Source: CG2-30-36-16 sp964372115 (GTDB lineage: Bacteria; Bacteroidota; Ignavibacteria; Ignavibacteriales; Ignavibacteriaceae). Taken from it: a DNA stretch of 17,281 bases. Location of the stretch: positions 1 to 17,281 of the forward strand of contig CAYJPN010000056.1 in the NCBI GenBank assembly GCA_964372115.1. Reading direction: 5' to 3'. Under the pieces are notes generated by a model, which saw only the letters and a program-made list of their open reading frames with translations, did not search any database and was not told where the DNA came from. Numbering within the stretch: the stretch's first letter is position 1; the number at the start of each line of letters is the position of its first letter. Shown here piece by piece: positions 6,167 through 13,577 of the stretch. A program made the translations under genes and the position numbers.

Positions 6167-6174
6167 GAGGACAA

Positions 6175-6801
6175 TTATTTTATAGATAAAAACCGATCCT
6201 TTGAAGTCATAGAAATTCCGCATCTGTTTGGAGCCTGATCCGCATAAGTATTGCCGCAAGTTGGACAAACATAATAATTAGATGCAAGCGTACTTTCTTG
6301 TTTGTTGTTTAGTTTTTCAAGCGCGTTTTTATAAAGTTCTTTATGTTTCTTTTCAGTTTGATATGCATAGTTAAATGAGATTACCGCAAGATTTACTTTC
6401 GCGTCATTAGCAGTTTTAATAAAATCGGGATACATAGTAGCTACTTCATATGATTCACCGGTTATTGCGTCTTGAAGATTTTCTTTAGTAGATTTTACTT
6501 CATACTTTGGCTTTACCTCTTCCATTGCAGCTCCAAGCTGTTCAAGCACTGCTCTGTGGTTATTAGCATGGATTCCTTCTGATTTTGAAGCGGCTTCAAA
6601 AAGAAAAGCTATTTTTGTAAAACCTTCATCTTTTGCTTTTTTAGAATATGCGAGATACTTGGCGCTTGCGGTAGTTTCACCGGTTATCGCTTCTTTAAGA
6701 TTTTCAACGGTCTTTGAATTAACTTTACCAGGATATGTGAAGTTAAAGCTGATAGCTGCAAAGATTAGAATTACAAGGGTTCCAATTAATTTTGGTTTCA
6801 T
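6175..6801 (-). CDS. Exported rubrerythrin with incomplete rubredoxin-like site
   Basis: This 208-residue rubrerythrin would reduce peroxide at a di-iron centre. The four-helix ferritin-like domain shows the paired helices: ITGE at residue 42 with SEGIH (E75, H78), and ITGESYE (E116, E119) with TEKKH (E150, H153). The C-terminus has a rubredoxin-like part with CPTC (C179, C182) and then C194. The fourth cysteine is replaced by serine (RCGIS, S197), so the Fe(Cys)4 site is incomplete. An N-terminal hydrophobic segment (KLIGTLVILIFAAISF) marks it as exported, which is unusual for the family. I chose the ATG at 6801, with AAGGAAAT upstream. The frame extends back to 6855, but that would include the -7 promoter element at 6841-6848. 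The gene is monocistronic, with its own terminator and promoter. Confidence 0.9.
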   Translation of the reverse strand: MKPKLIGTLVILIFAAISFNFTYPGKVNSKTVENLKEAITGETTASAKYLAYSKKAKDEGFTKIAFLFEAASKSEGIHANNHRAVLEQLGAAMEEVKPKYEVKSTKENLQDAITGESYEVATMYPDFIKTANDAKVNLAVISFNYAYQTEKKHKELYKNALEKLNNKQESTLASNYYVCPTCGNTYADQAPNRCGISMTSKDRFLSIK

Positions 6802-6840
6802 TTTATTTCCTTTGAATTTTGAATAATTTTTTTGTTGATT

Positions 6841-6898
6841 CAAATGTACAAACAAAGACTAAAATGAAACTTAAGGTATTCTTAAAAATTGCTTAAAA
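6841..6898 (-). promoter_or_regulatory. Rubrerythrin promoter with four 11-bp-spaced operator repeats
   Basis: On the minus strand four heptamers occur at exactly 11-bp steps (+ strand starts 6892, 6881, 6870, 6859): TTTTAAG, TTTTAAG, CCTTAAG, ATTTTAG. Ten bases later comes TACATTTG (6848-6841), a perfect match to the Bacteroidota -7 consensus TAnnTTTG. Direct repeats at one helical turn are typical of OmpR/PhoB-type response regulators. The same layout with the same 10-bp gap precedes the operon at 9479, which encodes such a regulator. Confidence 0.7.
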
Positions 6899-6911
6899 TA
6901 TTTGGTAGGAT

Positions 6912-8306
6912 TTATGAAGTATACTTGGCGATATTGAGGTAAAAAGCAGTACCCGAACCAGGCGTACTTTCAACATTTAATTTAATGTCATGTAATTCAC
7001 AAAGTTTTTTTACTATTGAAAGACCTAATCCAAAACCACCGACTTCAGAATTTCTGGAGTTATCGTTCCTATAAAATCTATCAAATATTTTTTTAATCTG
7101 TTCGTCTGTCATCCCAAATCCTTGATCTTTAACAGAACAAATAAGAGAGTCCGAATCACTTTTAATTTCAATTTTAATGTTCTTATTATTATCTGAATAT
7201 TTGATAGAATTGGTAATAAGATTTTCAAATATTATCTCCATCATTGATGGATCAACAACGGCAGCATTGTCTCCTCCGCAATTTAAATTCACAGTAATAT
7301 TTTTTTCAATCAGCAGTGGTTTTAGACGACTGACTATACCGGATACGATTGACTCAATATTAGTAGTTATTTTATTAGGCAACAAATTACCGGAATCAAA
7401 CCGCGCAAGAAACATTAATTGATCTATTAGCTGGGTCATCCGGTCGGTTTCTCTGATACAATAGTTTATCTTTTCTTCATACTGATAGATTTCTCGTGGC
7501 TTTCTTATTAGCACTTCTAATGTTCCCTTTATAACCGAAAGAGGAGTTCTTAGTTCGTGAGAAGCATCCGAAGTAAACTGTTTTTCACGCAACAAATTAT
7601 CTTCAAGTCTATTTAATAATTCATTTATCGTTGATATCAGTAAATGGATTTCATCTTTGTTGCCCGGCAATGAAATCCTTTCTCGTAAATTCTCACGGCT
7701 TATTCTGTTGGCAGTTATAATTACTCTATTTATTGGTGCGATAGATTTGCCGGCGATATATCTGGTTGTAAAAAATAATATGATCAGAATAATTGGGAAC
7801 GAGACTATAAAAGCATTTTGTAAATTTTCTAAAACAATATCTGATTCCTGCAAGGGGATAGCTATAAGTATATAAGCAATGGTTTTATTTTTACTATTTA
7901 CTATTGGATACTGCACTTGATAGACTTTAGACTTTGAAAGAAGAGTGGTTCTGTAAAATTCAGATTTGACGTTGTTATCAATAACAAGACTGTCACTAAA
8001 AAGATTTGAAGTTTTCTTTATAGTATTTCCAAATTTATCTGATACCTGTATAAATGTTGGGTTCACTTCTATTTGTCTGTGCTCTCCTTCTTCCCATTCG
8101 AAAGGATTGGCGAACACTATTTCACTATCATTGTACATAACAATACCGTTATTTAATTCCTTTAATTCGGAATCCAAATCATTCTTTAGATGAGAATAAA
8201 CGGTTTTATCAACAATGGCATAAATTGTAACAAAAATTAAAGCTATTATAATAGCTGTAGCAAAAAGATAGTAAGCAGAAATTCTATTTCTAAAAGAGAG
8301 ATTCAA
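6912..8306 (-). CDS. Sensor histidine kinase of a two-component system
   Basis: This 464-residue inner-membrane kinase has membrane segment 1 at about residues 11-32, a periplasmic sensor region of about 130 residues that I do not recognise, and membrane segment 2 at about 165-186. A HAMP linker follows to about 238. The HisKA domain has SHELRTPL, with the phosphoacceptor H250. The ATPase domain shows the N box ENLITNSIKY (361-370), G1 DQGFGM (394-399) and G2 GGFGLGLS (423-430). All catalytic motifs are intact. It starts at a TTG directly after the TAA of the response regulator, with no spacer. AAGGA lies 7 bp before the TTG, inside the regulator's last codons, so translation is probably coupled. 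It is the last gene of a three-gene operon. The topology is that of CusS-like kinases, but the signal is unknown. Confidence 0.92.
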   Translation of the reverse strand: MNLSFRNRISAYYLFATAIIIALIFVTIYAIVDKTVYSHLKNDLDSELKELNNGIVMYNDSEIVFANPFEWEEGEHRQIEVNPTFIQVSDKFGNTIKKTSNLFSDSLVIDNNVKSEFYRTTLLSKSKVYQVQYPIVNSKNKTIAYILIAIPLQESDIVLENLQNAFIVSFPIILIILFFTTRYIAGKSIAPINRVIITANRISRENLRERISLPGNKDEIHLLISTINELLNRLEDNLLREKQFTSDASHELRTPLSVIKGTLEVLIRKPREIYQYEEKINYCIRETDRMTQLIDQLMFLARFDSGNLLPNKITTNIESIVSGIVSRLKPLLIEKNITVNLNCGGDNAAVVDPSMMEIIFENLITNSIKYSDNNKNIKIEIKSDSDSLICSVKDQGFGMTDEQIKKIFDRFYRNDNSRNSEVGGFGLGLSIVKKLCELHDIKLNVESTPGSGTAFYLNIAKYTS

Positions 8307-8972
8307 TTATTCATCCTTAGCTATATATCCTATCCCTCTTAATGTAAAGATAAATTCTTTTGATCCTATCCCAAGTTTTTTTCTAATAAAATTTATGTAA
8401 ACATCAATAACGGAAGTATCGGCATTAAAATGAATATCCCAAACATGTTCAATAATTCTGGTTCTTGTGCATACCTTGCCTTTGTTTCTCATCAGATATT
8501 CAAGTAACGAAAATTCTTTTTGTGTCAGCGGAACTTCAATATCATCCTTAAATACCTGGTGTAAATCCGGGGATAATTTGATAGGTCCCAAAACATGATA
8601 ACCTGACTCGGTATTTTTAGCTCTTAGCTGAACATTAATGCGAGCTAAAAGTTCGGCAAATTGAAAGGGTTTTTTGATATAATCGTTGGCTCCGCTTTCT
8701 AATCCAAACACTGTATCGTCAACTGTATCTCTAGCGGTAAGAAAAATAACAGGTATAGAGGGATTACTTTTTCTTATCTCTCTAACTATTTCAATTCCAC
8801 TTAACCCCGGAAGCATCCAATCAATCAATAACAAATCATAATCGTTTGAAAGAGCCATTTGCAAACCGCTTTTACCATCGTATGCTGTATCAACCGCAAA
8901 ATATTCTTCGGTAAGACCGTCATGTAAAAAATTTGCTATGCCTTTTTCATCTTCAATAACGAGTAAACGCAT
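8307..8972 (-). CDS. OmpR/PhoB-family response regulator
   Basis: The 221-residue regulator has a receiver domain with acidic residues E7 and D8, phosphoacceptor D51 in LLIDWMLPG, T79 and K101 (KPF). It is followed by a winged-helix DNA-binding domain (LTQKEFSLLEYLMRNKGKVCTRTRIIEHVW ... VIDVYINFIRKKLG, then FTLRGIGYIAKDE). It should be phosphorylated by the kinase encoded immediately downstream. The ATG at 8972 follows TAGGAA, 9 bp after the stop of the DUF2231 gene. It is a good candidate for binding the 11-bp-spaced TTTTAAG repeats found before its own operon and before the rubrerythrin gene, since this family binds direct repeats of that spacing. That link is inferred. Confidence 0.93.
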   Translation of the reverse strand: MRLLVIEDEKGIANFLHDGLTEEYFAVDTAYDGKSGLQMALSNDYDLLLIDWMLPGLSGIEIVREIRKSNPSIPVIFLTARDTVDDTVFGLESGANDYIKKPFQFAELLARINVQLRAKNTESGYHVLGPIKLSPDLHQVFKDDIEVPLTQKEFSLLEYLMRNKGKVCTRTRIIEHVWDIHFNADTSVIDVYINFIRKKLGIGSKEFIFTLRGIGYIAKDE

Positions 8973-8981
8973 TTTAAATTC

Positions 8982-9479
8982 CTAATCTTCATCGTGAACA
9001 GAATTTTCAGAATTTGATGAATCTAAATTACCAAATCCTAAATCAAATTGAACTCCAGCAGCATGTTTATATACTAATTCTCCACCGTAAAATCCAGTTC
9101 TTGCAACCGATAATACGCCTAAGAAGAAAATTATAAAAGCCACCCAACGATAAAAACCGATATATTTTTTAAGCACTACCATAGCAATTCTAATTAGCGC
9201 CGCTCCTACCATTAACCAGAGAGTAAGAGTAGCGGCATCTTCATGACTTTCAAGGGCTTGTTTTAATGCTCCGGCTTCCGTAACACCTTCGCCTGCATAA
9301 TTTCCGGATAAATAGGCGGAAATAACGCCAATAGTTCCAAGTATCAGCAAATAAAATCCTGCGCGGATGAAGAATTCTTTTTTTAAAATAATCCCAATCG
9401 CATCTGCTAAAAATCCTACAAATAATAATGCAATAGGAAAATGAACAATCATGGGGTGTATGTGGCTAAAATCAAACAT
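8982..9479 (-). CDS. DUF2231-family membrane protein
   Basis: The product is 165 residues with four membrane segments, opening with HIHPMIVHFPIALLFVGFL. The conserved His-Pro...His-Phe-Pro start identifies the DUF2231 family (COG4244-type membrane proteins). Several histidines (H6, H8, H13, the SHEDAATL histidine and the YKHAAG histidine) lie near membrane ends and could hold a metal or haem, but this is speculation; the family's function is not established. The C-terminal tail is acidic (SENSVHDED). The ATG at 9479 has AAGGAAAA upstream. It is the first gene of the operon with the response regulator and kinase, which suggests it takes part in the sensed process or is regulated with it. Confidence 0.85.
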   Translation of the reverse strand: MFDFSHIHPMIVHFPIALLFVGFLADAIGIILKKEFFIRAGFYLLILGTIGVISAYLSGNYAGEGVTEAGALKQALESHEDAATLTLWLMVGAALIRIAMVVLKKYIGFYRWVAFIIFFLGVLSVARTGFYGGELVYKHAAGVQFDLGFGNLDSSNSENSVHDED

Positions 9480-9499
9480 AACTTTTCCTTTTTTTGATT

Positions 9500-9557
9500 T
9501 AAAAATAGATATGCTTTCTTAAAACACTCTAAGCGCTTCCTTAAAATTTGATTAAAA
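9500..9557 (-). promoter_or_regulatory. Promoter of the DUF2231-regulator-kinase operon with four 11-bp-spaced repeats
   Basis: On the minus strand the heptamers TTTTAAT, TTTTAAG, CGCTTAG and TTTTAAG start, in + coordinates, at 9551, 9540, 9529 and 9518, an exact 11-bp period. Ten bases later is TATTTTTA (9507-9500), seven of eight to TAnnTTTG. The arrangement is superimposable on the rubrerythrin promoter at 6841-6898. It suggests autoregulation by the OmpR-type regulator of this operon. Confidence 0.7.
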
Positions 9558-9813
9558 CTTAAACTAAAAATGTGGTTGGTCAATAATTCCATTTTTAATA
9601 ACTATAAAATATTTTGACGATTTACATAGTGAGGTTTATTGATAAGAAGTTTCGTTTGATTAATGACTTTAGGGAATATTAGAACAAAATGAAAAATAAC
9701 CTTGCCTAAAAAAAAATCCGAACTCAAATATTGTATCAAATAATTCATTAAAAAGGAGTCAAATATACCGTGTAATGAGACAGATAAAAACTCTTTCAAA
9801 GTAAAAGAGATGC

Positions 9814-9844
9814 TTTGAATTAAATACCGTTTTTGCTAAATTTA
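9814..9844 (+). promoter_or_regulatory. Candidate Bacteroidota-type promoter for the large T9SS protein
   Basis: TTTG at 9814-9817, 19 bp, then TAAATTTA at 9837-9844 fits TTTG-N19-TAnnTTTG except for the last base. It would start transcription about 50 bp before the ATG at 9899. The rest of the 9558-9813 interval shows no gene; a 65-codon minus-strand frame there starts with TTG and has no ribosome binding site. Confidence 0.4.
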
Positions 9845-9898
9845 AGTGAAAATTTTTGAATAGGGAATTGATTGGTCGATAAAAAATGAGGTGCAAAT

Positions 9899-12148
9899 AT
9901 GAAAGCGCGTTTATCTTTTGTTTGTGTGATGCTTCTTCTTGTTTTCAATGTGTCAATGGCGCAGACTAATTACCTACTGACACCCGATGGAAAACTCAAA
10001 ATAGATAACGAAGTACGAACTATTACTTCCAAAATAATACCGCGAAATCAACTCGTTTCTGAAAAAACATCTGTTCTAACAATTCCTGATACATTAACTT
10101 ACAGAGATTTATTTAATGGGCAATCTTCCAATTTTGGTTTTTTTGCCAGGGAGATTGCCGTTCAATGGTTTCAGGCTCCGAGAAAGATGAGAATTAACGC
10201 AATCGGTTTTGCGCCTTATGCGAACCCGGGACAAACGCCTGCTGAGTTAAAGATAGTAAAATTAAACTGGACAAGAGACCAATTAGATACAGCCGGTATC
10301 AGGAATTGGGGCTATTATCCGGCAACGGGTAACGGCTTAAATAATATTTCCGGCTTTTGTTATAACCCCGATGTTACTGGACCATGGTTTGATATTTCGA
10401 GACAAGGTGTCCCAAGTCCGTTTGGTGATGATTTATGGAGCGATGGTGGTATAGGAGCTCCAATTGTTCCGAATGACCCAATCACGTTTTCGGGTGCTTA
10501 TCAGTGGGTGGAATGTAACCTTTTAGCCATGTCTATAATAGTAGAAGCTGGCGAAATATTTGGAGTTGTTCTAACAAATATTGATCCAAATTATACCGAA
10601 CCTCTTCTTCATCGAATAGGTATTAATTCGGCGCAGACGAATATTCCCCCGGCTTTTAAATTTTATTCTAACGGTCGTTTTGTAACCGGTGAAGATGGTG
10701 ATAAAGGATGGTGGACAATTGATGATACATGGGATATGGTTGTAGCTGTAGAAATTGAAGAAGGTACTCAAGTTAATATCACTAATATAACCCAAATTCC
10801 AACAACAGGATCAACATCACCACAAACAATTTTAGCTACTATTGATGATGGAAATCCTACGCCGGGGGTAATGCAGCCAATTGTGGCTAAAATACAATAC
10901 AAAATTTATGGGAACGCAGACTGGTTTACTTCGCCTATGACGCAGGTAAGCTCAAATGTTTGGAGTGGTAATATTCCTGGGCAACTTCCAGGATCACTTA
11001 TTTTTTATAGCATTGAAGTAGATGACTCTAATGGTACCTTTATAACTGAATCGCTGATTTATCATTATGCTATTTTCCAACCGAACCCGATGAATAAAAC
11101 GCTCGTTGTATTTAATGGGTATAATTTTATGGTAAACGGTTTTCCTCAGACCTATTATTTCGGCAACGGCACAACGCCGCTGAATTTTAATCACGATGTT
11201 TGGGCATACGGTCCTTTAACCGAACAGATAGTAAACAATTACTTCACTATATTTGAGATTACTAATTCATCTTCAGGCCCCGATGAATACAATGATGATG
11301 TAATAAGAACATGGCTTTCCGATTCTCCAAGGCGCAGTTATTTTCTTGCCGGTCAGGAGTGGCTCGGCGCCAGGTATGGTTACGTTGATAAAACCTTTAG
11401 TCCAGGCAGTTTTGAATATGATATTCTTGGAATTACTCATAGTTATAATGATGTAAGTTTTGCAAATAGTACCGGGCAGACGAGACCTTCGCGGTTAATA
11501 CCTATTGCGAACAGCCTGCTAGGCGATTCATTAAATATTGCATTTCTTGAAACCGGTGCTGATTCATTAATATACGATTATGTTGCTAACTGGATAGACG
11601 CGTACGACGTTCTCAGCGACGTTTCAGTTGATGTAAAGGTTGAAACCAGGGGTATTGATAATGTTGTAAATGTTCAAAATCTACCGGCGGTATCTCATAG
11701 AAGTTTATCGAATGGTAACGTGGCAGTTTTTATGTCGTATGACCCGCTGTATGTAAACACAACCGCGCCCAATGCGTGGTTAGGTTTCTCAAGTGTCGCT
11801 CCGCAGGTACAAGCACTCAATAGGTTTCGCATAGATCCCATTCCGGGAGTAAAAAATGGATCTGTTCCGCAAGTATTTAGTGTGTCGCAGAACTTTCCAA
11901 ATCCGTTCAATCCATCAACAAAAATAAAATTTAACCTACCGGAAGAGGCGAAAGTATCGTTAAAGATTTTTGATATTCTCGGGCAAGAAGTATTTGAACA
12001 CGTTAATGTCGTTTATGGGACAGGTGTGCACGAAGTGCAGTTTAACGGAGCAAATCTTAACAGCGGAGTTTATTTTTATAAAATATCTGCTGAGGGCAGC
12101 GATGGGAAAAACTTTTCGGAAGTTAACAAGATGCTGCTTTTAAAATGA
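9899..12148 (+). CDS. Large secreted protein with type IX secretion sorting domain
   Basis: This 749-residue exported protein starts with a signal peptide (MKARLSFVCVMLLLVFNVSMA, likely cut before Q22). The body is beta-rich and not recognised as an enzyme. Residues of about 290-395 (TQIPTTGSTSPQTILATIDD ... LIFYSIEVDDSNG) look like an Ig/fibronectin-type module common in this group's surface proteins. From about residue 661 comes the T9SS type A sorting domain: QNFPNPFNPSTKIKF, KIFDILGQEVFE, NSGVYFYKIS and terminal NKMLLLK. It should be delivered to the cell surface or medium by the type IX system. GAGGTG precedes the ATG. It is transcribed alone and divergently from the DUF2231 operon. Its GC content looks higher than that of the cassette genes, consistent with core chromosome. 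Confidence 0.88.
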   Translation: MKARLSFVCVMLLLVFNVSMAQTNYLLTPDGKLKIDNEVRTITSKIIPRNQLVSEKTSVLTIPDTLTYRDLFNGQSSNFGFFAREIAVQWFQAPRKMRINAIGFAPYANPGQTPAELKIVKLNWTRDQLDTAGIRNWGYYPATGNGLNNISGFCYNPDVTGPWFDISRQGVPSPFGDDLWSDGGIGAPIVPNDPITFSGAYQWVECNLLAMSIIVEAGEIFGVVLTNIDPNYTEPLLHRIGINSAQTNIPPAFKFYSNGRFVTGEDGDKGWWTIDDTWDMVVAVEIEEGTQVNITNITQIPTTGSTSPQTILATIDDGNPTPGVMQPIVAKIQYKIYGNADWFTSPMTQVSSNVWSGNIPGQLPGSLIFYSIEVDDSNGTFITESLIYHYAIFQPNPMNKTLVVFNGYNFMVNGFPQTYYFGNGTTPLNFNHDVWAYGPLTEQIVNNYFTIFEITNSSSGPDEYNDDVIRTWLSDSPRRSYFLAGQEWLGARYGYVDKTFSPGSFEYDILGITHSYNDVSFANSTGQTRPSRLIPIANSLLGDSLNIAFLETGADSLIYDYVANWIDAYDVLSDVSVDVKVETRGIDNVVNVQNLPAVSHRSLSNGNVAVFMSYDPLYVNTTAPNAWLGFSSVAPQVQALNRFRIDPIPGVKNGSVPQVFSVSQNFPNPFNPSTKIKFNLPEEAKVSLKIFDILGQEVFEHVNVVYGTGVHEVQFNGANLNSGVYFYKISAEGSDGKNFSEVNKMLLLK

Positions 12149-12309
12149 TACTTCTATAATAAAAATATTGTGGGGGAGAGGATGCTCTGTCCTTTCATTA
12201 TTCATAAACAAATCAACTCCACAAAAAAATTTAGGAAATAATTAAGCTATCTTTTAATTTTGACTGCCGTTTTAAGAGGCACAATAATAATATTAATTCA
12301 AGGCAGCTA

Positions 12310-13395
12310 TTGTTTCAATTCCGTAAAAATAAATTTCTTCAAAAACTAAGGAGCGAAAAGTCACATCGATATAAATTTCTTGTGATAAGAAATGGACTGC
12401 TCGGCGATACGGTTTTTGTTGCTCCGGTTATAGAAAAACTATTTCGGGAATATAAAAATTCGATTATCGATTTTTCGGGTTCGTCGATAGGCGGGGAGGT
12501 TTTAAAAAACATCCGGGGTTTGAATAATGTTTTTGCAATACCTCCATTTAAAATATCAAAACATATAAAATTTTTTATTTCATTAAGAAAAAATAAATAT
12601 GACTGCGTCTTTGTTCAGGAAATGAATACTCATTACTCGTTAATGTCAAAATTAACAGGCGCTAAATTAGTAATTGGTTATAACCATAGTTTAAAAGCGC
12701 TGCACGATTTTTCGCTCGAAAGAAAAGGACACGTTGTTGAGGCAGAACAACAGCTTGTTAATTTTATTACCGGAAGTAGTGATGTAATTCCTCCCAAACT
12801 GATTACCTCGATTGAGGAAGATACCAGTGCAGAAAAGATTTTAAGCGAACATAATCTGAACAATAAAAAATTAGCTGTAATACAAAGTTCATGCAGCGAA
12901 CAAAATTCAATAAGACAATTGTCCCATCAAAAACTTGCTTTAATAGCCGACCGCCTTTGTGATGATTTTGGTTTACACATTTTATTCCCCGGAACAAAAA
13001 GTGAAACAGAAGAGATTGAAAAAATTAGACGCATTATGAAAAACGATTCTGTTTCACTTGCAGGTAAAACAAACATTAGGGATTTGATTGCAATAGTTAA
13101 GAAAGTAAAAATTGTTATCGGGCCTGATACGGGAACACTGCATGTTGCAAACGCTGTTGAAATCCCGGTTATTATGTATACCGGATGGGCAATACCCGAA
13201 GACACCGGACCTTTCGATTTATCAGGTCGTTCAATAGTTATAAAAGCAAATTTAGAATGTATTCCGTGTAAGTATGTTGAACCAAAACCAGCCAACTGGG
13301 AATACTGCAAAATAAATCGCCCGACTTTATGTATGGATAAAATTGAAGTGGATGAAATTATTGAAGCTGCAAAATATGTTTTAACAAATTGTTAA
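12310..13395 (+). CDS. Glycosyltransferase family 9 (heptosyltransferase-like)
   Basis: The 361-residue protein has the GT9 (ADP-heptose:LPS heptosyltransferase-like) layout. N-terminal KFLVIRNGLLGDTVFVAPVIEKL (residues 22-44) is the acceptor-domain opening. The C-terminal donor-site motif is IGPDTGTLHVANAVEIPVIM (270-289), followed by GWAIPEDTGPF. The end carries the cysteine cluster CIPC (C317, C320), C333 and C341 that is often seen in this family. It probably adds a sugar to lipopolysaccharide core or another surface glycan on the cytoplasmic face of the inner membrane; the exact sugar is unknown. It starts at TTG 12310, with AAGG at 12300-12303. The 161 bp before it hold no gene, and only a weak hairpin near 12173-12192. 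Confidence 0.87.
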   Translation: MFQFRKNKFLQKLRSEKSHRYKFLVIRNGLLGDTVFVAPVIEKLFREYKNSIIDFSGSSIGGEVLKNIRGLNNVFAIPPFKISKHIKFFISLRKNKYDCVFVQEMNTHYSLMSKLTGAKLVIGYNHSLKALHDFSLERKGHVVEAEQQLVNFITGSSDVIPPKLITSIEEDTSAEKILSEHNLNNKKLAVIQSSCSEQNSIRQLSHQKLALIADRLCDDFGLHILFPGTKSETEEIEKIRRIMKNDSVSLAGKTNIRDLIAIVKKVKIVIGPDTGTLHVANAVEIPVIMYTGWAIPEDTGPFDLSGRSIVIKANLECIPCKYVEPKPANWEYCKINRPTLCMDKIEVDEIIEAAKYVLTNC

Positions 13396-13431
13396 AACAT
13401 AAAAACATATTATTGCATTTTATAAATATTC

Positions 13432-13469
13432 AAATTAGTTTGACGACCGGAATTGATAAATTAGTTTGA
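13432..13469 (+). repeat. 12-bp perfect direct repeat upstream of the antiporter gene
   Basis: AAATTAGTTTGA occurs at 13432-13443 and again at 13458-13469, 26 bp apart, in the 182-bp gap before the NhaC gene. It could be a regulator site, but no promoter motif is clear next to it. Confidence 0.45.
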
Positions 13470-13577
13470 AATACATTTATATATTTTAGGCTGACTCATA
13501 ATCGCATTCTGTCGTCAGCGCATATTTGATGAATTATTGTCGTTTAAATATTTTCTTAACCAAACAGGATTTAATTT

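Noticed and set aside
9602..9799. 65-codon minus-strand frame between the DUF2231 operon and the T9SS gene
   Set aside because: TTG start without ribosome binding site, low-complexity hydrophobic content, and located in a divergent promoter region.
12927..13310. 127-codon minus-strand frame
   Set aside because: Shadow of the family 9 glycosyltransferase, whose motifs on the + strand are clear.
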